DNA of 64,000 nt, taken from contig CAUYUJ010007258.1 of the NCBI GenBank assembly GCA_963575745.1, positions 348,005-412,004 of the forward strand. Reading direction: 5' to 3'. The notes below the pieces were generated by a model. It was not told the origin of the DNA, ran no database searches, and saw nothing but the letters and a program-made list of their open reading frames with translations. Made by a program: the position numbers and the translations under genes. Each line of letters starts with the position of its first letter. Positions within the stretch are counted from its first letter, which is position 1. This stretch comes from Prorocentrum cordatum. Taxonomy: Eukaryota > Sar > Dinophyceae > Prorocentrales > Prorocentraceae. Of the stretch, positions 10,601-21,654 are shown in pieces.

Positions 10601-13600
10601 GAAAAGCGCGCCCCCCCCCCCCCCCCCCTGCAGCGCCGACGAATGGCAAGAGCAGAACCGCCGAGGAAGAAACGACACTAATTAGGAGGGCGCACTTCAG
10701 CGAGCAGTTACCAGCACGAGCGCCGAGAGAACAGCGCGCGCCATGCTGGCTTCGACGCCAGGGCCACGAAGCGCATCGAGCAGGAGGGGGGCTGGCTCGA
10801 AAAGCGCGCGGAAGTGCAGTGAATGGAGCGGGTTCGAACTTGTTGCGTTTGCATGAAATTCGGGTGCCTATAACATTGCGGGGCCACAGCAGGTGGGCCC
10901 GTGCTCTCCCTGATAGACAGGCCGATGGCCCCCGGCTGGGCAAGCGCCGCGGCGCCGCCGACGGGCCCGTCATGCTCAGATGCAACCAGAGAGGGGCCAG
11001 GGGCAAAATCGAAGACGCCGCCGAGGTTGCCGCGCTCGCGCAAGTTGCGGGCGCCAGCGCGGCACTTGGGTCGGCCAGAGAGCTTTTCGACACCTTGTGG
11101 CCAAATTAAGCCGGACAGAGACGAGCGCGGAAGGCGCCGCAGTTTCTCGGGGCGCGAAGCGAGCGGGCGCAGGACATTTGTCAAGGAGAGGGGGGGCGCC
11201 CCAATTCAACGCCAAGGCGCCCGGGCAAGCGGGGGGCGGGGATCAGAGTAACCGAGCGCTGGAAGTTAGCGGGGGCGCGCTCCATTCCGAGGGCCAGTTC
11301 TATTCCGAGGGCCAGTTTTATTATATTCTCACCAACCTGTAAGTCCCATGCAGACAGCAATTGTTCCTGGGATTGCGCAATGGAGCCCGCGGCGGGGGCG
11401 ACGGGGGCAGCGGGCCGAGCGGGGCGATGGGCGTCTTTGCAGGGTGGCGAGGGGGCGGCGTTACCAGGGGAGATACTCTGCGAAGCGAGACCAAGTGTTC
11501 AAGGAGTGGGGTTGCGCCGAACAACTCACTTCCCCGTCTGACGTCGGCGCCCCCGTCGCGCCGGGGGCGCGGCCGGGAGGCGCGGCCGCCGAACGGCGCG
11601 AAAGGAGGCGAGAGGACACGCGCCCATTGATTCAGTCTACCACATTTGAATTTCGGAGACGGCGAAAACGAAGAGAAGGCACCCCCGCGCAAGCGATGAG
11701 CTGCCGCGGCGTAGAACCAACATGGAACAAGGGTGCATTCAAGGAATGAGCGGGCCCAAACTCAGTTGAAGCGACGAGTGGCGTGATTATTTTCGCCGGC
11801 CAGGGAAAAATTATCGTCGGGGGCGATCTTGAACCGGCGCCAATCGCCTTCATGGGCCCAGTTGAGCCGCCATTTGACCTGGGCACGGGGCGGGGGTCTG
11901 CCTGGCCGGAGACAGCGCAGGGGCAGCACGAAACCACGGAGAGCGCGTTAAACCGTGGCGCCCCGCAGATGCGGATAAGAGCGAGGGGGCGGCGGGGGCG
12001 TCGGCAGTCAGTCTGCGGGGCCCTGGAGAAGCCAGCCGCAGGCGCCACGGTTTCGCAAATTATGCGTCGAGCCCGCCGCAGGCGCCGATTTTTTCTTCAA
12101 ACCAATGTGGATCGGTCGTGAGTGGATCGCGGGCGGGTCGCGGGTGGGTCGCGCATGGGTCGCGGGGCGGGTCGCGGGTGGGTCGCGGGGCGGGTCGCGG
12201 GCGGGTCGCAAGTGGGTCGCGGGTGGGTCGCGGGCGGGTCGCGGATGGGTCGCGGGATGGGTCGCGGGTGGGTCGCTGCGCGGGTGGCTGGCGGGTCGCG
12301 GGCGGGCCGCGGGGCGGGTCGCGGGCGGGTCGCGGGCAGGGTCGCGGGCGCGTCGCGGAGGGGTCGCGGGGCGGGGCGCGGGGCGGGGCGCGGGCGGGCC
12401 GCGGGGGGCGCGACTACAAGCAACAACAACAACAACAACCCAACAAGCATAATCTTCGCCGCGGATTCTCACCTCAGGCACGCGCCCAGGGGCCGTGAAT
12501 GACCGCTCGGCCCCCTCACTCTGACAATAACTTCACAACTGCTTCTGGTGACAATCGCGCGTTCATACCACGGTTCGCGTCGCGCGCATTCTCCGTCGCG
12601 CGCGGGCCCGCAAGTCGCGCCGACGGAAGGGCGGCCAAAGAGGGGTGCAGCGGCGGAAAGTTTAACGGGCAGTTGCCCGACTTCGGGAAATTTTCTACGT
12701 TTCGCGCGGCTTCGCCCAGGAAGCAGGGCGGCAAGTTAGAGCCCAAGCGGAGAAGCGGGCGGGGTCTTTATCGGCATTGATTCAGTCAGAGAGACCTGAT
12801 CACAGAACGGCGCACGGCGCCGTTGAAGCCAATGAGTTCAAGAGGACAGGATGCGAGGACGAAGGTGGGCAATTGAGGAAGTTACTGCCTCGCAGGGGTC
12901 ACCGCGGCAAACCGTTCCCGACGCAGCGGGCCGCGAAGCGAAGACTCGCGTCGCCGCGCCCATCGCTAGACCCCCGGGAGACGGAGACGCGGCGAACGCG
13001 CGACGCACCGCAGCCAGAAAGATGGTTGATACGATGTTCGAATATCTGGCAGTTTGACCCATATTTCCGGGCGCCATGGACGCAGGGCCCTCGTGGGGGG
13101 AGGGGGGGGGGGGGGGGGCGAGGCGCGCGAGCCCCGCCATCCCAAGCGCTGCCAGCGAGCCACTGAGAGGTTAGAGAAGCAGAACGACCATAACATGCAA
13201 GAGTGTAGCCCCAGCGCAAGTGAGACTCGAGGCGAGAGCTGAGGCGGAGGAAGAGGATGAACATGCCCGCAAGAGGCCCAGAGCAGACCGAGTAGATACC
13301 TGGGCCATCAGGGACAAGAAAGCCCTCATATAACACCGGGCCCCGAGGATGGAGCTGCACGCTCCTGGCGCAGTTCCCGCCCGCTGCCAAAAGAAGCGGG
13401 CAAAGTTGCAAGGTCGGGGCAGCGCGGGAGAGCCGCGCAATCGACGACGAAATGAACTACGCGAATTAGAAGATGGTTGGCGCCAGGTTGGGCCTCGAAC
13501 GTCATGCGAAGAGCGGGCCAGCTTGATTGAGTCAGCTTTCGCGATGGGCGACAGAGCGAGGAGTCCACCGCTGCCCGCAGCAATTGTTCCGAGAACATGA

Positions 13601-15055
13601 CGCGATGAACGGTGGCATCGATGGCGGAGACAAGCGACAAGCACAGACTCGAGCTTGAGAACAAAACGAGGACGTTAGTGAGATCAGGCAAGGTCTGGAG
13701 ATGTTGGGTTTTAGCCACGAGATTATTGACTGGCTGGCTCAGGCGGATACCAGCACCATCAGGGAAGTAAGCGCACTCCGGAGGGCAGCCAACTTACACG
13801 GCAAAGGTCAACGCACAGCGCAAGCGCGCGAGCGAGGCGCGCCCCCTGGTAAGAGGAATTCGCCTGTCAGAGAAAACGTGAGTAATATCTTAGTTAGCAG
13901 CCGTGGCTCCGACCACGTTTGACGTCTTCAGTAGTCCATCGGGCTTCACACTTGAAATTACAAGGAGCAAAGCTAGGAAGACTGGAACGCAAGGCGGCTT
14001 TGTTGTTAATTCTCAGCCATGTGCGCACGGCATCCATCAGACATCATACTTTCAACCGTAAGATGTTAGGTGATCAAAGAGCGAGCGAAATACATGTTTG
14101 ACAGAGGAGAAGCAGGTTACGTGTCTTTTCCGAGCATCCACCCAAAGCCTGAATTTGGAGGTTGTTGTTTTCAGCGCAGAGGTATCCAAGGTTGACGCAC
14201 GAGGAAGTCATGTGCCAGCATGACATGGAGCACACGGTCAAGCGAGGAGAACCGGTTGTATAAAAAGCATGCTGCCCATGATCAGCAGTGTCCACGCAAG
14301 CCGCGAAGTTACACTGGTGGGTCAGTGGGCAACAGCGTCACATAGAGTTACGCGGGAGGTGGTCGCACTGAAAGACCAGAGGTACACCCAGATCTACGAT
14401 TCAAGTCGATCTTAACCGTGCAGGTTCAAGAAGTGAAGGAAGACGAGAGACATGGGCGCTCATTCAAAGCGCATCATGTCACCGACGAAACAGCCGAGGG
14501 GGAATTAACTTGCATTAGTGAAGTACGATGCGTTGATGGTTCGTTGAGCTACGAGTTGGGATGATCTCCCGAGGACCATGGCACCACCAGGCTGATGCCA
14601 CCTGGCGAACAGCGGCCAAAGTGGAGCCAGTGTACCCGGCGAGTTACGCGAGACCTAGACACTGGGAATTTGCTCGGGGCCGGACCAGCCAACGAAACCA
14701 CCGGGCGTGGGAGGGGGCGATCGAGAATTCAGGAGTAGGCCCAGAAGCCTCGCCACCGCTTTCACTTACCGAGCGATGAGAGGCGCGCAACCTCGCAAGT
14801 GCGAGCGCCGAGGCTGCGGACAGGCTGACTGATTGCTACGCAAGGCATGTGTGAGGCCCGCGGGGGAATCAAAACAGATAGACCCCTGGAAAGGAAGCCC
14901 GCCACTGTTATTCAACGCGAGACGGACGGAAAGGCGCATGCACGCGATGGCGCGCCAGGACCGGAGTTAGACGCAGATCTGACGCTCAAAGCCACGTTAG
15001 AAGACAAGGGGCAGCGAGAAAAGCACGGGGCACACGAGACGGCAAGGTAAAGCGG
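10600..15055 (+). other. Internal region of the copia-type element, too decayed to assign
   Basis: This 4.5-kb stretch sits where protease and integrase should lie. I cannot recognise an HHCC or DDE signature in any frame. It contains a C18-type homopolymer (about 10611-10628), a G-run (about 13098-13118) and a tandem array at 12120-12415. Open frames are short and overlap on both strands. 13900-14560 is less GC-rich than the rest and has no assignable frame. Confidence 0.35.
12120..12415. repeat. GGGTCGCGGGC short tandem array
   Basis: About 300 bp of degenerate ~10-11-bp units of the type GGGTCGCGGGC(G/T). Forward frames read Arg-Val-Ala-Gly-Gly-Ser, reverse frames Pro-Arg-Asp-Pro-Pro-Ala, all artefactual. 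It is immediately followed by a CAA repeat (about 12418-12440). It lies inside the decayed LTR element and probably arose after insertion. Confidence 0.85.
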
Positions 15056-15057
15056 GG

Positions 15058-15985
15058 AGCTTGTTGGGCAATTGCCAGGCACGCCCAACCGGGGGAATAT
15101 GGATAGACAACAAACCAGAAGGACGAGGAGAGCCACGCAGAACACCGTTCAGGGTTAGTCGCGCAACAGATCAGTTACAAATGAGAAGAAAAAGACATCT
15201 TCGCAGCCGCGCCGCCGTTGAAGGCGCAGAAACTGCCGCGCTCAGCGGCAGTTTCTGAAGGCACAGGGTGCGAAAGGGAAAGCGCGATCAGGGCACGCCG
15301 ATCTTTTTAACTTCTGCTATGCGGGCGCACTTCCGCGCGAAAGCCGAGAAGTACACATTCGCGAAGTTGCCCGATGAGGGCCGCGAGCCCGGCGCGCGGG
15401 GGAGGCTTCTCTCGCCCAGGCGCGGCGCGCGCGACGCGGCCATTTGCAGCGTGGATTGCGCTACGAATTTCGGTGTCGTCAGCGGGTTGGCATCTCAATG
15501 CGCGTTCAGACGTCGCGCCAGACGTATATGGTCAACCGTTCGCGGTGGCGAGTTTGCACTGTTAGGAAGCGGCGCCTGACATGGACTGGTTCGAAGCAGA
15601 AGTTACGGACGTTCGAGGTGAAGGCGAGAGGAAGGCTGGGGCTGGGATCCAGGAGTGAAGAGGACCAGTCGATCAGGATCTTGAACAGGGTCATAGAGTG
15701 GAACGCAGAGGGTCCACGGCGCGAGCCTGACCAGAGGCGCGCGGGGATCTCAGTGGAGGAGTTGGACCGGGTTAGCAGCAGAGTCAGATCAGAAGCGCCA
15801 GGAGAAGGTGAGTGACAGCGAGGAGGTTGTGGATGAGACCGCCCCGTGGAAGCGAATCATCATGAAGCGTTAATGCCTGGGGCGACTTATCTGGCACAGG
15901 GTCGGTCAGATATTCCGTTTGCAGTAAAATAGTTTGCCGGAAGCATGTCATGCTTCGCCAGAGGGTTCAGCCATAGTTGAGATCG
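15058..15985 (+). pseudogene. Decayed Ty1/copia reverse transcriptase / RNase H
   Basis: Copia RT motifs occur in the correct order but in different frames. A WIDxNK-like start (GIWIDNKPEGRGEPRRTPFR) is near 15090. A DIFAAAPPLKA segment is near 15200. An RAHFRAKA...LPDEGREPG...RGARDAA segment is near 15320-15440, matching the YxYAKA...LYGTRDAA region. The active-site segment near 15525 reads VYGQPFAVAS where VxGDDF is expected, so both catalytic Asp are lost. Then come FEVKARGRLG and IRILNRVIEW (15610-15715) and a TYLAQGRSDIPFAVK segment (15880-15930) typical of the RT-RNase H junction. Frameshifts and stops separate these blocks. Family assignment is firm; activity is excluded. Confidence 0.8.
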
Positions 15986-16004
15986 GGGGGCATTTGACAG
16001 CGCA

Positions 16005-16240
16005 ACGCCGGTGTTCCCCCTCTCTTGGAACCCTCTTGGGCCGTCTTGGGCCCGTCTTGGGGCCCTGTCGGAGGCCTCTCGGCCCTCTTAGGGCGATCTT
16101 GGGGGCCTCTTGGGCTGTCTTGGGCCGAAAAGGTGGAGACGCCAACATGTCCCCAAAACCTAAGGAAAAGCAGTGAATGTTGCCTTTGGGGCCCTCATGG
16201 GAGTGCTCTTGAAAGCCTCGTGGGGCGCCTGGGGGCTAAT
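16005..16240 (+). repeat. Dispersed CTTGGGCC-type repeat, copy 2 (nested)
   Basis: Units of TCTTGGGCCGTCTTGGGGCC type followed by the core GGAGACGCCAACATGTCCCCAAAACC and a GGAAAAGCAGTGAATG tail. It sits inside the 3' part of the copia-type element, interrupting its RNase H region. Confidence 0.7.
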
Positions 16241-16249
16241 TAGTTATCT

Positions 16250-16800
16250 CGAGGGCCTTTGGTGGGCCTCCTGGGGCTTCAAAGGGGCCTCTTGGCGCCT
16301 CCTGGGGGCTTCGTAGGGCCGAGGGCTCGAAATGTTGTTGCGTGTTCCCCCTCTGGGGCTTCTCTCAGAGCGTTCTTGGGGTCCTCTTGGGGCGTCTTGG
16401 AGGCCTCGTGGGCCGTCTTGGAACCCTCTTGGGCCGTCTTGGGGCCCTGTCGGAGGCCTTTCGGGCCTCCCAGGGCGATTTGGGAGGTCTTTTGGGCCGT
16501 CTTGAGGCGTCGCGATGCCGAAAAGATGGAAACGCCAAAATCTCCCCAAAACCCAAGGAAAAACAATGAATTGTGCTTCTTGGTGCCCTCTTGGGGGTCT
16601 CTGAGGCCTTGGCGGCGTCTTGGGGGCCCCCAGGGCCTCTTGGGGGGCTCCTGGAGGCCTCTTAGGGCGGGAGGGGGGGCAATCGATTGCGGCTCACCCC
16701 TCGGAGGCCACGGTCCTCGTGAGGGGTGTCGAAAAATGGCCCTCCCCTGGAGTGCTATGGTGGCTCCTCCCGGGACCTTGCCGGGGTACTTTTCGTCCGG
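16250..16800 (+). repeat. Dispersed CTTGGGCC-type repeat, copy 3 (nested)
   Basis: A second, longer copy directly after copy 2. It has TTGGGCCGTCTTGG units (16375-16510), the core GGAAACGCCAAAATCTCCCC at about 16527, and AAAACAATGAATTG at about 16560. The core is nearly the same as in copy 2 (16130-16180), so the two were probably duplicated in tandem, about 390 bp apart. Confidence 0.7.
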
Positions 16801-17021
16801 GGGCCCCCAGCGGCCGCCCCGCGCGCGCGAACCAAAAATATTGTGAACCAGTTGCCGGGGATCTTAGCACGCTTCTGGCCCGCTGGGCCGGCGAATTAAA
16901 CTGAGCTTGACAATCCGGCTTTTTCGACCGTGACCCATCCAGGTCACGTCGATGTTCAATTTACCTTGGTCGCCGATTTTGATACAACACCTTCTCCGTC
17001 ACTGGTGCGGCCAGCACAGGC
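16801..17021 (+). other. 3' internal remnant of the copia-type element
   Basis: Non-repetitive sequence between the nested repeats and the 3' LTR. A short frame near 16940-16980 (HVDVQFTLVADFD) could be the RNase H region around its second Asp, but the match is too short to be sure. Confidence 0.35.
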
Positions 17022-17030
17022 CGAGGGGGG
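17022..17030 (+). promoter_or_regulatory. Polypurine tract before the 3' LTR
   Basis: GAGGGGGG immediately precedes TGTTA of the 3' LTR-like repeat. This is the expected plus-strand primer position for an LTR retroelement and independently supports the LTR assignment. Confidence 0.55.
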
Positions 17031-17205
17031 TGTTAATTATAACGAGGGTGAGCGGGTCAGGAAAGTCGTAGTTTCATTGTTACCGAGCGCGTCGCGATCG
17101 AGTGATTGATCGTCAACCTTCGCGTCGACCGCATCGGTGTGAGAAAACGTCGTTATCGTTCCCGCGCTTGTCCGCCCAGGGGATTTGCAGGATGGGGGCG
17201 AGGAG
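17031..17205 (+). mobile_element. 3' LTR-like end of the decayed copia-type element
   Basis: Partner of 8652-8828, starting TGTTA. The two copies have diverged by many substitutions and small indels, which indicates an old insertion, in line with the state of the RT. Possible LTR terminus at the CA at 17188-17189. Confidence 0.6.
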
Positions 17206-17207
17206 GG

Positions 17208-17360
17208 CGAGGCTTCTGACGTTTTCTTGGTTTTCGGTGGACGTCCAGCCGCGGGATGCTTTCCAGCAGCTGCCTCGCGGCGGGCGTTCCTGGGGTGCCT
17301 GGATCGTCCCGAACGGCCGCTGGGGGCCCGAGGTAATAATGACCTCCGGAGGGGCGGAGT
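17208..17360 (+). repeat. Dispersed repeat, forward copy of 4290-4450
   Basis: Shares CTCGGGATGC-TTCCAGC-like and GCCTGGATCGTCCCGAACGG segments with the minus strand of 4290-4450. Its left edge directly abuts the 3' LTR. Confidence 0.65.
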
Positions 17361-17444
17361 CGGAGTCGCATCGATCCTGTCGCACCCCGGGGCCAGTCGT
17401 AATGGCGGTCCGTGCATTGCGCCTGAGATTTCTTTACCAGTTAT

Positions 17445-17605
17445 GATCAGGAGGGAAAAAAGCACAGAGACACAATTAATCGTCGATTCCCAGAAAATAT
17501 GGGAATTGGGGGGGAAGACGAAAACCCAGAAAATATAGGAAAATATGGGGAATATTTTTATTTGTGTGTATTTATTTGTGTGTTCTGGGGCCCCTTTACA
17601 GTTAT
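17445..17605 (+). repeat. Dispersed repeat pair with 52206-52372
   Basis: Shared landmarks are TCAGGAGGG-AAA, CACAGACACAATT-ATCGTCGA, CCCAG-AAATATGGGAA, GA-GAAAACCCAGAAA-TAT and TTTGTGT-TATT-ATT-GTGTGTTCT-GGGCCCCTT. Copies differ by small indels. AT-rich, with no ORF conserved. Confidence 0.75.
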
Positions 17606-17629
17606 GACCCCGAAGCTCAGAGCATTGGC

Positions 17630-18250
17630 GGCAGCTTCGCAGATCGGGGGCGGGCAGTTTTCAAGATGTGGCTCGTGCCGTTTAGCGCCGCGCACATTCG
17701 CTTTACAATTGTGCAGACGTTTCACTGATGGAAGGCGGGCCGCTTTCAAAATGCGGTTCTCGCCGCAGCGCCGCGCACTTTTTCCTTTTCAAAATTTGCA
17801 ACAGTTTCGGGGGTTGAGAGCGTTTTTCCGAGAACGCGGTTCTCGCTCCAGCGCCGCGCACACTCGTTTTCAACATTTGCAGTTGTTTCACGGGTTCCCA
17901 TGGCAAGCCCACCAAAATTGTTGTTTTGGAGCGGTTCAGGACTGTCGTGGCGCAACACTTGCGGTAATTCGCGACGCTGAAAACGCAACAGGCAGATTGA
18001 TTCAGGGCCGTCAAGACGCAGCTGACAGGTGGATTCGCGGCGTTGGGGTCCGGAGGACGGTGTTCTGGCACGCTTCAAAATTTCCTATCAGTTGTCTGCC
18101 AATTCGGCACTTCCCCAAATGGAAATGAACCGTTGCAGGGGCTTACGCAAACGGATCTTGGAGGGAAGGTTTATTTCAACATCGTTGGTGAGTCTTGGGT
18201 TTACATTGGTCCTCCTCGCCTCATCATGTTTTCCTACTCGTCCTCCTCCT
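17630..18250 (+). repeat. Duplicated block, left copy (partner 19110-19700)
   Basis: Contains ~90-bp iterated units of the form GGCGGGC-GTTTTCAAAATG-GGTTCTCG...AGCGCCGCGCACATTCG-TTTTCAA (about 17645, 17740, 17830). GGTTCAGGACTGTCG...CGCGGCGTT lies at about 17930-18060, and ATCGTTGGTGAGTCTTGGGTTTACATTGGTCCTCCTC at 18180-18215. The same landmarks recur in the same order at 19110-19700. No coding frame is conserved. Confidence 0.65.
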
Positions 18251-18823
18251 CCTCCGGTTCCTGCTTCGGGCTTCCACTTGCGAGCCCGAGGCCCTCGATG
18301 ACCCTCCTCCTGGCCTTCGCCAGGCTGGAGCGGGGACACCTCAGAGGCAAAGGAAGGAAGACACAACGACCGAACGGCGCAGGGCGACCATCTCCGACAG
18401 GCGGCGCGTCGCCGTCTCAGGCAGCACACGGAGTCGGTGCCGCCAGCATACTTTCGTAGCTTTGCAAACAAAAAAAAACCAAGGATTGCAATCCGTGTTT
18501 TTTTTTTTTTTGGTTTTTGGTTGTTTTTTTTTTGCAATCCTTCGTGTTGTCGACGTGGCGCCCGCTGACGAGGCTGCACCGCGGGCGCCTCGCCGTGGGG
18601 GTGGGCACTGCGCGGGCGCCGCGCCTGGCCCCATCGCCCGCTGCGGGACCCCCCCCCCCTCTGCTCCCCTGCGACGGGGGCGGGGCGGAGGTCCCCGCCC
18701 GCAAGGCGGGCAGCGGTGCCTCCCTCTCCGGATCCTCCGCCCTCCGCCTCCTCCTCGTCTCGCTGCTCCTCCTCCGCCGCCTAGCCTCTCCTCCTCCCCT
18801 GCTTTTTCCTCACCACCCACCAA
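18251..18823. other. GC-rich spacer with poly-T/poly-A hairpin
   Basis: No gene is seen. The T12 and T10 runs near 18500-18531 and the A9 run near 18469-18478 flank two copies of the motif TGCAATCC (about 18486 and 18533). Triplet-rich CTC/CCG sequence follows. Confidence 0.4.
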
Positions 18824-18963
18824 ACCACCCCAACCCAACCCGAAGGCTCAGATTTACCCTCGATTTCCAGTGGGGGGGGGGTCGGGAAACGTCGAAAAAA
18901 CACATGTGGAACCCTTACCCCCCCCAACCCGAAATTCGGGTCTTCGGGTTGGGTTGGGGTGGT
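18824..18963. mobile_element. 140-bp foldback (MITE-like) element
   Basis: Perfect 22-bp terminal inverted repeats: ACCACCCCAACCCAACCCGA.. at 18824-18845 and its exact reverse complement at 18942-18963. The interior contains G10 and C8 runs and no ORF. It lies between the two copies of the duplicated block. No clear target-site duplication is visible. It could also be a non-mobile palindrome grown from a CCCAA repeat. Confidence 0.55.
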
Positions 18964-19109
18964 CTGGGAGGTAGTCATTTCCTCCCTCCTCTTCCTCCTC
19001 TCCCATCCTTCCTTTTCCTCCGTAACAGACTCCTTCCTGCCGCACCCCTAGGCGTGTCGGTAGGGCTCGCTGGTCGTTTCGCGTGAGACATCCCACCACC
19101 TATGAACAT

Positions 19110-19700
19110 TAAGCTTGCAATTTGCAACAGGTTCACGGATGGAGGGCGGGTCGTTTTCAAAACGTGGTTCTCGTTTCAGTGCCGCGCGCATTCGTCGGCG
19201 TCACAGATGGAGGACAGGTCGTTTTCACACTGCAGTTCTCGCCTGTGCGCCGCGCGCATTAGTTTTCAAAGTTTGCACCGATTTCAAGGATCGAGGGCGG
19301 CTCCTTTTCAAAATGTGGCTATCGCATTAGCGCCGCGCACATTGTTCTTAACAGTTTGCTTGCTACAGCTGCAAGGATTTGTAGTGTTGGAATCAAGTCA
19401 TAGTGTTTTGGCACGGTCTGGAATCGTCAGGACGCAGCGGGCACGTTGATTCGTTGTGTTGAAGTTCCAGCAATGGTGTTTTAGCAACATTTAGGACGTT
19501 GATCCGCGGCGTTCAAGTCTCAGGAATAGCGTGTTGGCACGATTGGGGATTCTCATACGGTTGTTTTCTAATGGGTCGGCTATTTCCCGCAATGAAAACA
19601 AGTACCGATGAAGAGGGAATTTGGAGAGAGGGTTGATTGCACCATCTTGGATGCGTCTTTGGTTCACTCTGGTTCTCCTCCTCCTCCACCTCGTCCCCCT
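19110..19700 (+). repeat. Duplicated block, right copy (partner 17630-18250)
   Basis: Iterated GGTCGTTTTC-AA-TG-GGTTCTCG...GCCGCGCGCATT units at about 19148, 19218 and 19300. These are followed by TTTTGGCACGGTCTGGAATCGTCAGGACGCAGC (19410-19440) and ATCTTGGATGCGTCTTTGGTTCACTCTGGTTCTCCTCC (19644-19681), matching the order in the left copy. Confidence 0.65.
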
Positions 19701-20290
19701 CGTCCATCGCGCCGCCAGACGACGGAGACGAGAAGTCCGACGAAGAGTCCGCGGTCCTGACCATTGCGGAGAACATGAGCCCGCGGTGTTGTTCGGAGGA
19801 GCAGGTCCTATCGGCAGGCATTCGCGCGCGCGGGACGGCTCGGACCTCTCTCCCTCTGCTGGGCGAGAGACGGGGAGAGGGCGAGGGAGAGGGGGGCCCG
19901 CTTCTGCTGCGGGAGGAGGGAGGGGGAGGGGGGAGCATCGCCCCTTCTGATCGAGAAGAGCATGGGGGGAGGCGGAGAGGGGGAGGGAGAGCGGGGAGGC
20001 GGAGAGGGGGAGAGGGAGCGGGGAGGGAGAGGACGAAAACCTCCTCCGCTCCTGGGCCGCCGGAGGAGGGCGGCCTCGTGGCCACGGCTGCGTCTCCGCC
20101 TCGAGCCGCGGCCAGAACGCCCTCTAGGACTGGTCTGGGCATCGATTCGGAGGAGGAGGAGGAGGAGGAGGAGGAGGAGGAGGAGGAGGAAGGTGGAGGA
20201 GGAGGAGAAGGAGGAGGAGAAAGAGGAGGAGGAGAGGAGGAGGAGGAGGAGGAGGAGGGAGAAGAAGGAGGAGGGGGAGGATCTGAGGGT
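19700..20290. repeat. GGA/GAG purine microsatellite region
   Basis: GAGGGGGAG runs at 19860-20030 and a GGA run at 20146-20280. Open frames on both strands are composition artefacts. Confidence 0.8.
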
Positions 20291-20339
20291 GCATCAGCGA
20301 TGCTGCAACACACCCGTCCCAGGTCCCCTTCCCAGACGT

Positions 20340-20432
20340 CCCTAAGCCGTTCTGGCTCAGGTGTTTTCCTGAGCTTGCCGTCACCGACGCTTCAGAACGG
20401 CTGGGTGACGGCGGGCCGTTTCTGGCTCGGCA
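20340..20432 (+). other. Possible tandem spliced-leader relics
   Basis: 20340-20361 aligns to DinoSL at 17 of 21 positions with one inserted base (CC-TA-GCC-TT-TGGCTCA-G). A second, weaker copy (GCC-TTTCTGGCTC) lies at 20416-20429, just before an ATG at 20432. Dinoflagellate retroposed mRNAs are known to retain such relics, sometimes in series. Chance similarity is possible. Confidence 0.3.
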
Positions 20433-21344
20433 TGTTTGTTTCCCACCATCTGCGATTTATCGCCGTGTCTGGGAAAGCCCAACCTTGATCGTACCGTGAC
20501 GGCAGTTACGTTGATGACCACTGTTCTCATGAGCATCGACGCTGGAAATGTTCCTACCCCGACTGCGGCTGCGCCAACAGTCAGCATTGGTTCCAGTGGT
20601 GCAAACATGGTGCTCGGTGTCGTGTTGATGTGGAGGTGTCTGAAGCTCCTCGTCCGCAAGGGGCTTGGCAGAGAAATCCTCCCAGGCTCCAACAATGAGA
20701 ACGAGATGCCAAAGGACATCACCATCGAGGAGATCAATTCTCTCCCGGGCATCGCCGTCAAGTTCGGCGACAAGCAGGCTCGGAAGCAGTACGAGGCGTG
20801 GAGCAAACAGAAGAACGCTGAGTCCAAAGGTCCTGCAGTCAAGCCGCTGGAGCGTCAAGCGGCGGAGGCCTTCCAGAAAGCCCAGATCCACGAGAAGCGC
20901 CTCAGCAACGCCATCGCCAATGTCGAGAAGGCTAGGCAGTGGTTGTCTCAATGCGAGGAGAAGCTCTCGGCCGCTCACGTGGAGCTGGCAGAGCAGGACA
21001 ATACACATAAACAGTTGGTTCAAGAGTTGTACGAGTCGGTTAATCGTCCTGACCGTGCTGGCCCTCCCCCCGCTGCTGGGGGCATCAGCCTGCGTGACAT
21101 CATTGCAGGAAGCAGTGGAGGGCTTGTTTTGGTCGACGATGACGTGCTGCTAACAATCGACAACAGCCAATACGAATTATTGCCATCATATTCGGAGGAG
21201 TTCGCTCGTAGGAAAGCCTCACTGCAGGCAGGCATCAAAGTGCCGTCATCTAAGTTGTTTGGATATGTCCTGCCACCATCGTTCGGATCAAAGCTGAGCA
21301 GTCCGCACATGTTCAGCGCATCGCCAAAAAAAGCGCAGGGCTGA
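20432..21344 (+). pseudogene. LINE ORF1: RanBP2-like zinc finger and coiled coil (LINE-A)
   Basis: From the ATG at 20432, the frame carries one stop (20486-20488). It then reads WKCSYPDCGCANSQHWFQWC plus KHGARC, a Cys4 finger of the W-x-C-x4-C-x3-N-x6-C-x4-C type, similar to RanBP2 zinc ribbons. A frameshift near 20690 moves to the frame that is open to 21344. That frame encodes DITIEEINSLPG, a charged coiled coil (about residues 140-200 of that frame, EKRLSNAIANVEKARQWL and onward) and a tail. Zinc finger plus coiled coil is the usual layout of dinoflagellate LINE ORF1 (nucleic-acid binding, multimerisation). One frameshift and one stop make it a pseudogene. Confidence 0.6.
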
Positions 21345-21654
21345 CACTCGTGGAGAGGAGGTTGTTGAACCAGCGGGCACCCCGATCCCGAGTACGCCAC
21401 CCAGCGGTGGCGGTCAGGCCACGTTGGAGGAATTGCAGCGGAAAGAGGTCGGGAGAGGCGATGCAGGCTCAGAGGTCCCAGCTGCTTCTATGGGCACTGA
21501 GCCGCCGCCAGCCGATGCGCGCGAGAAGGCTAAAGCCGTGCTCAGCGCATGCAAAGGAGCTAGCGGCAGCGAGGACACCCAGCCAGCGGCCCCTTCCATC
21601 TAGCCCCGCGCCGTCTGCCGCGGGCCCAGCAGGGCCCAGGGAGGCGAGGGGCTT

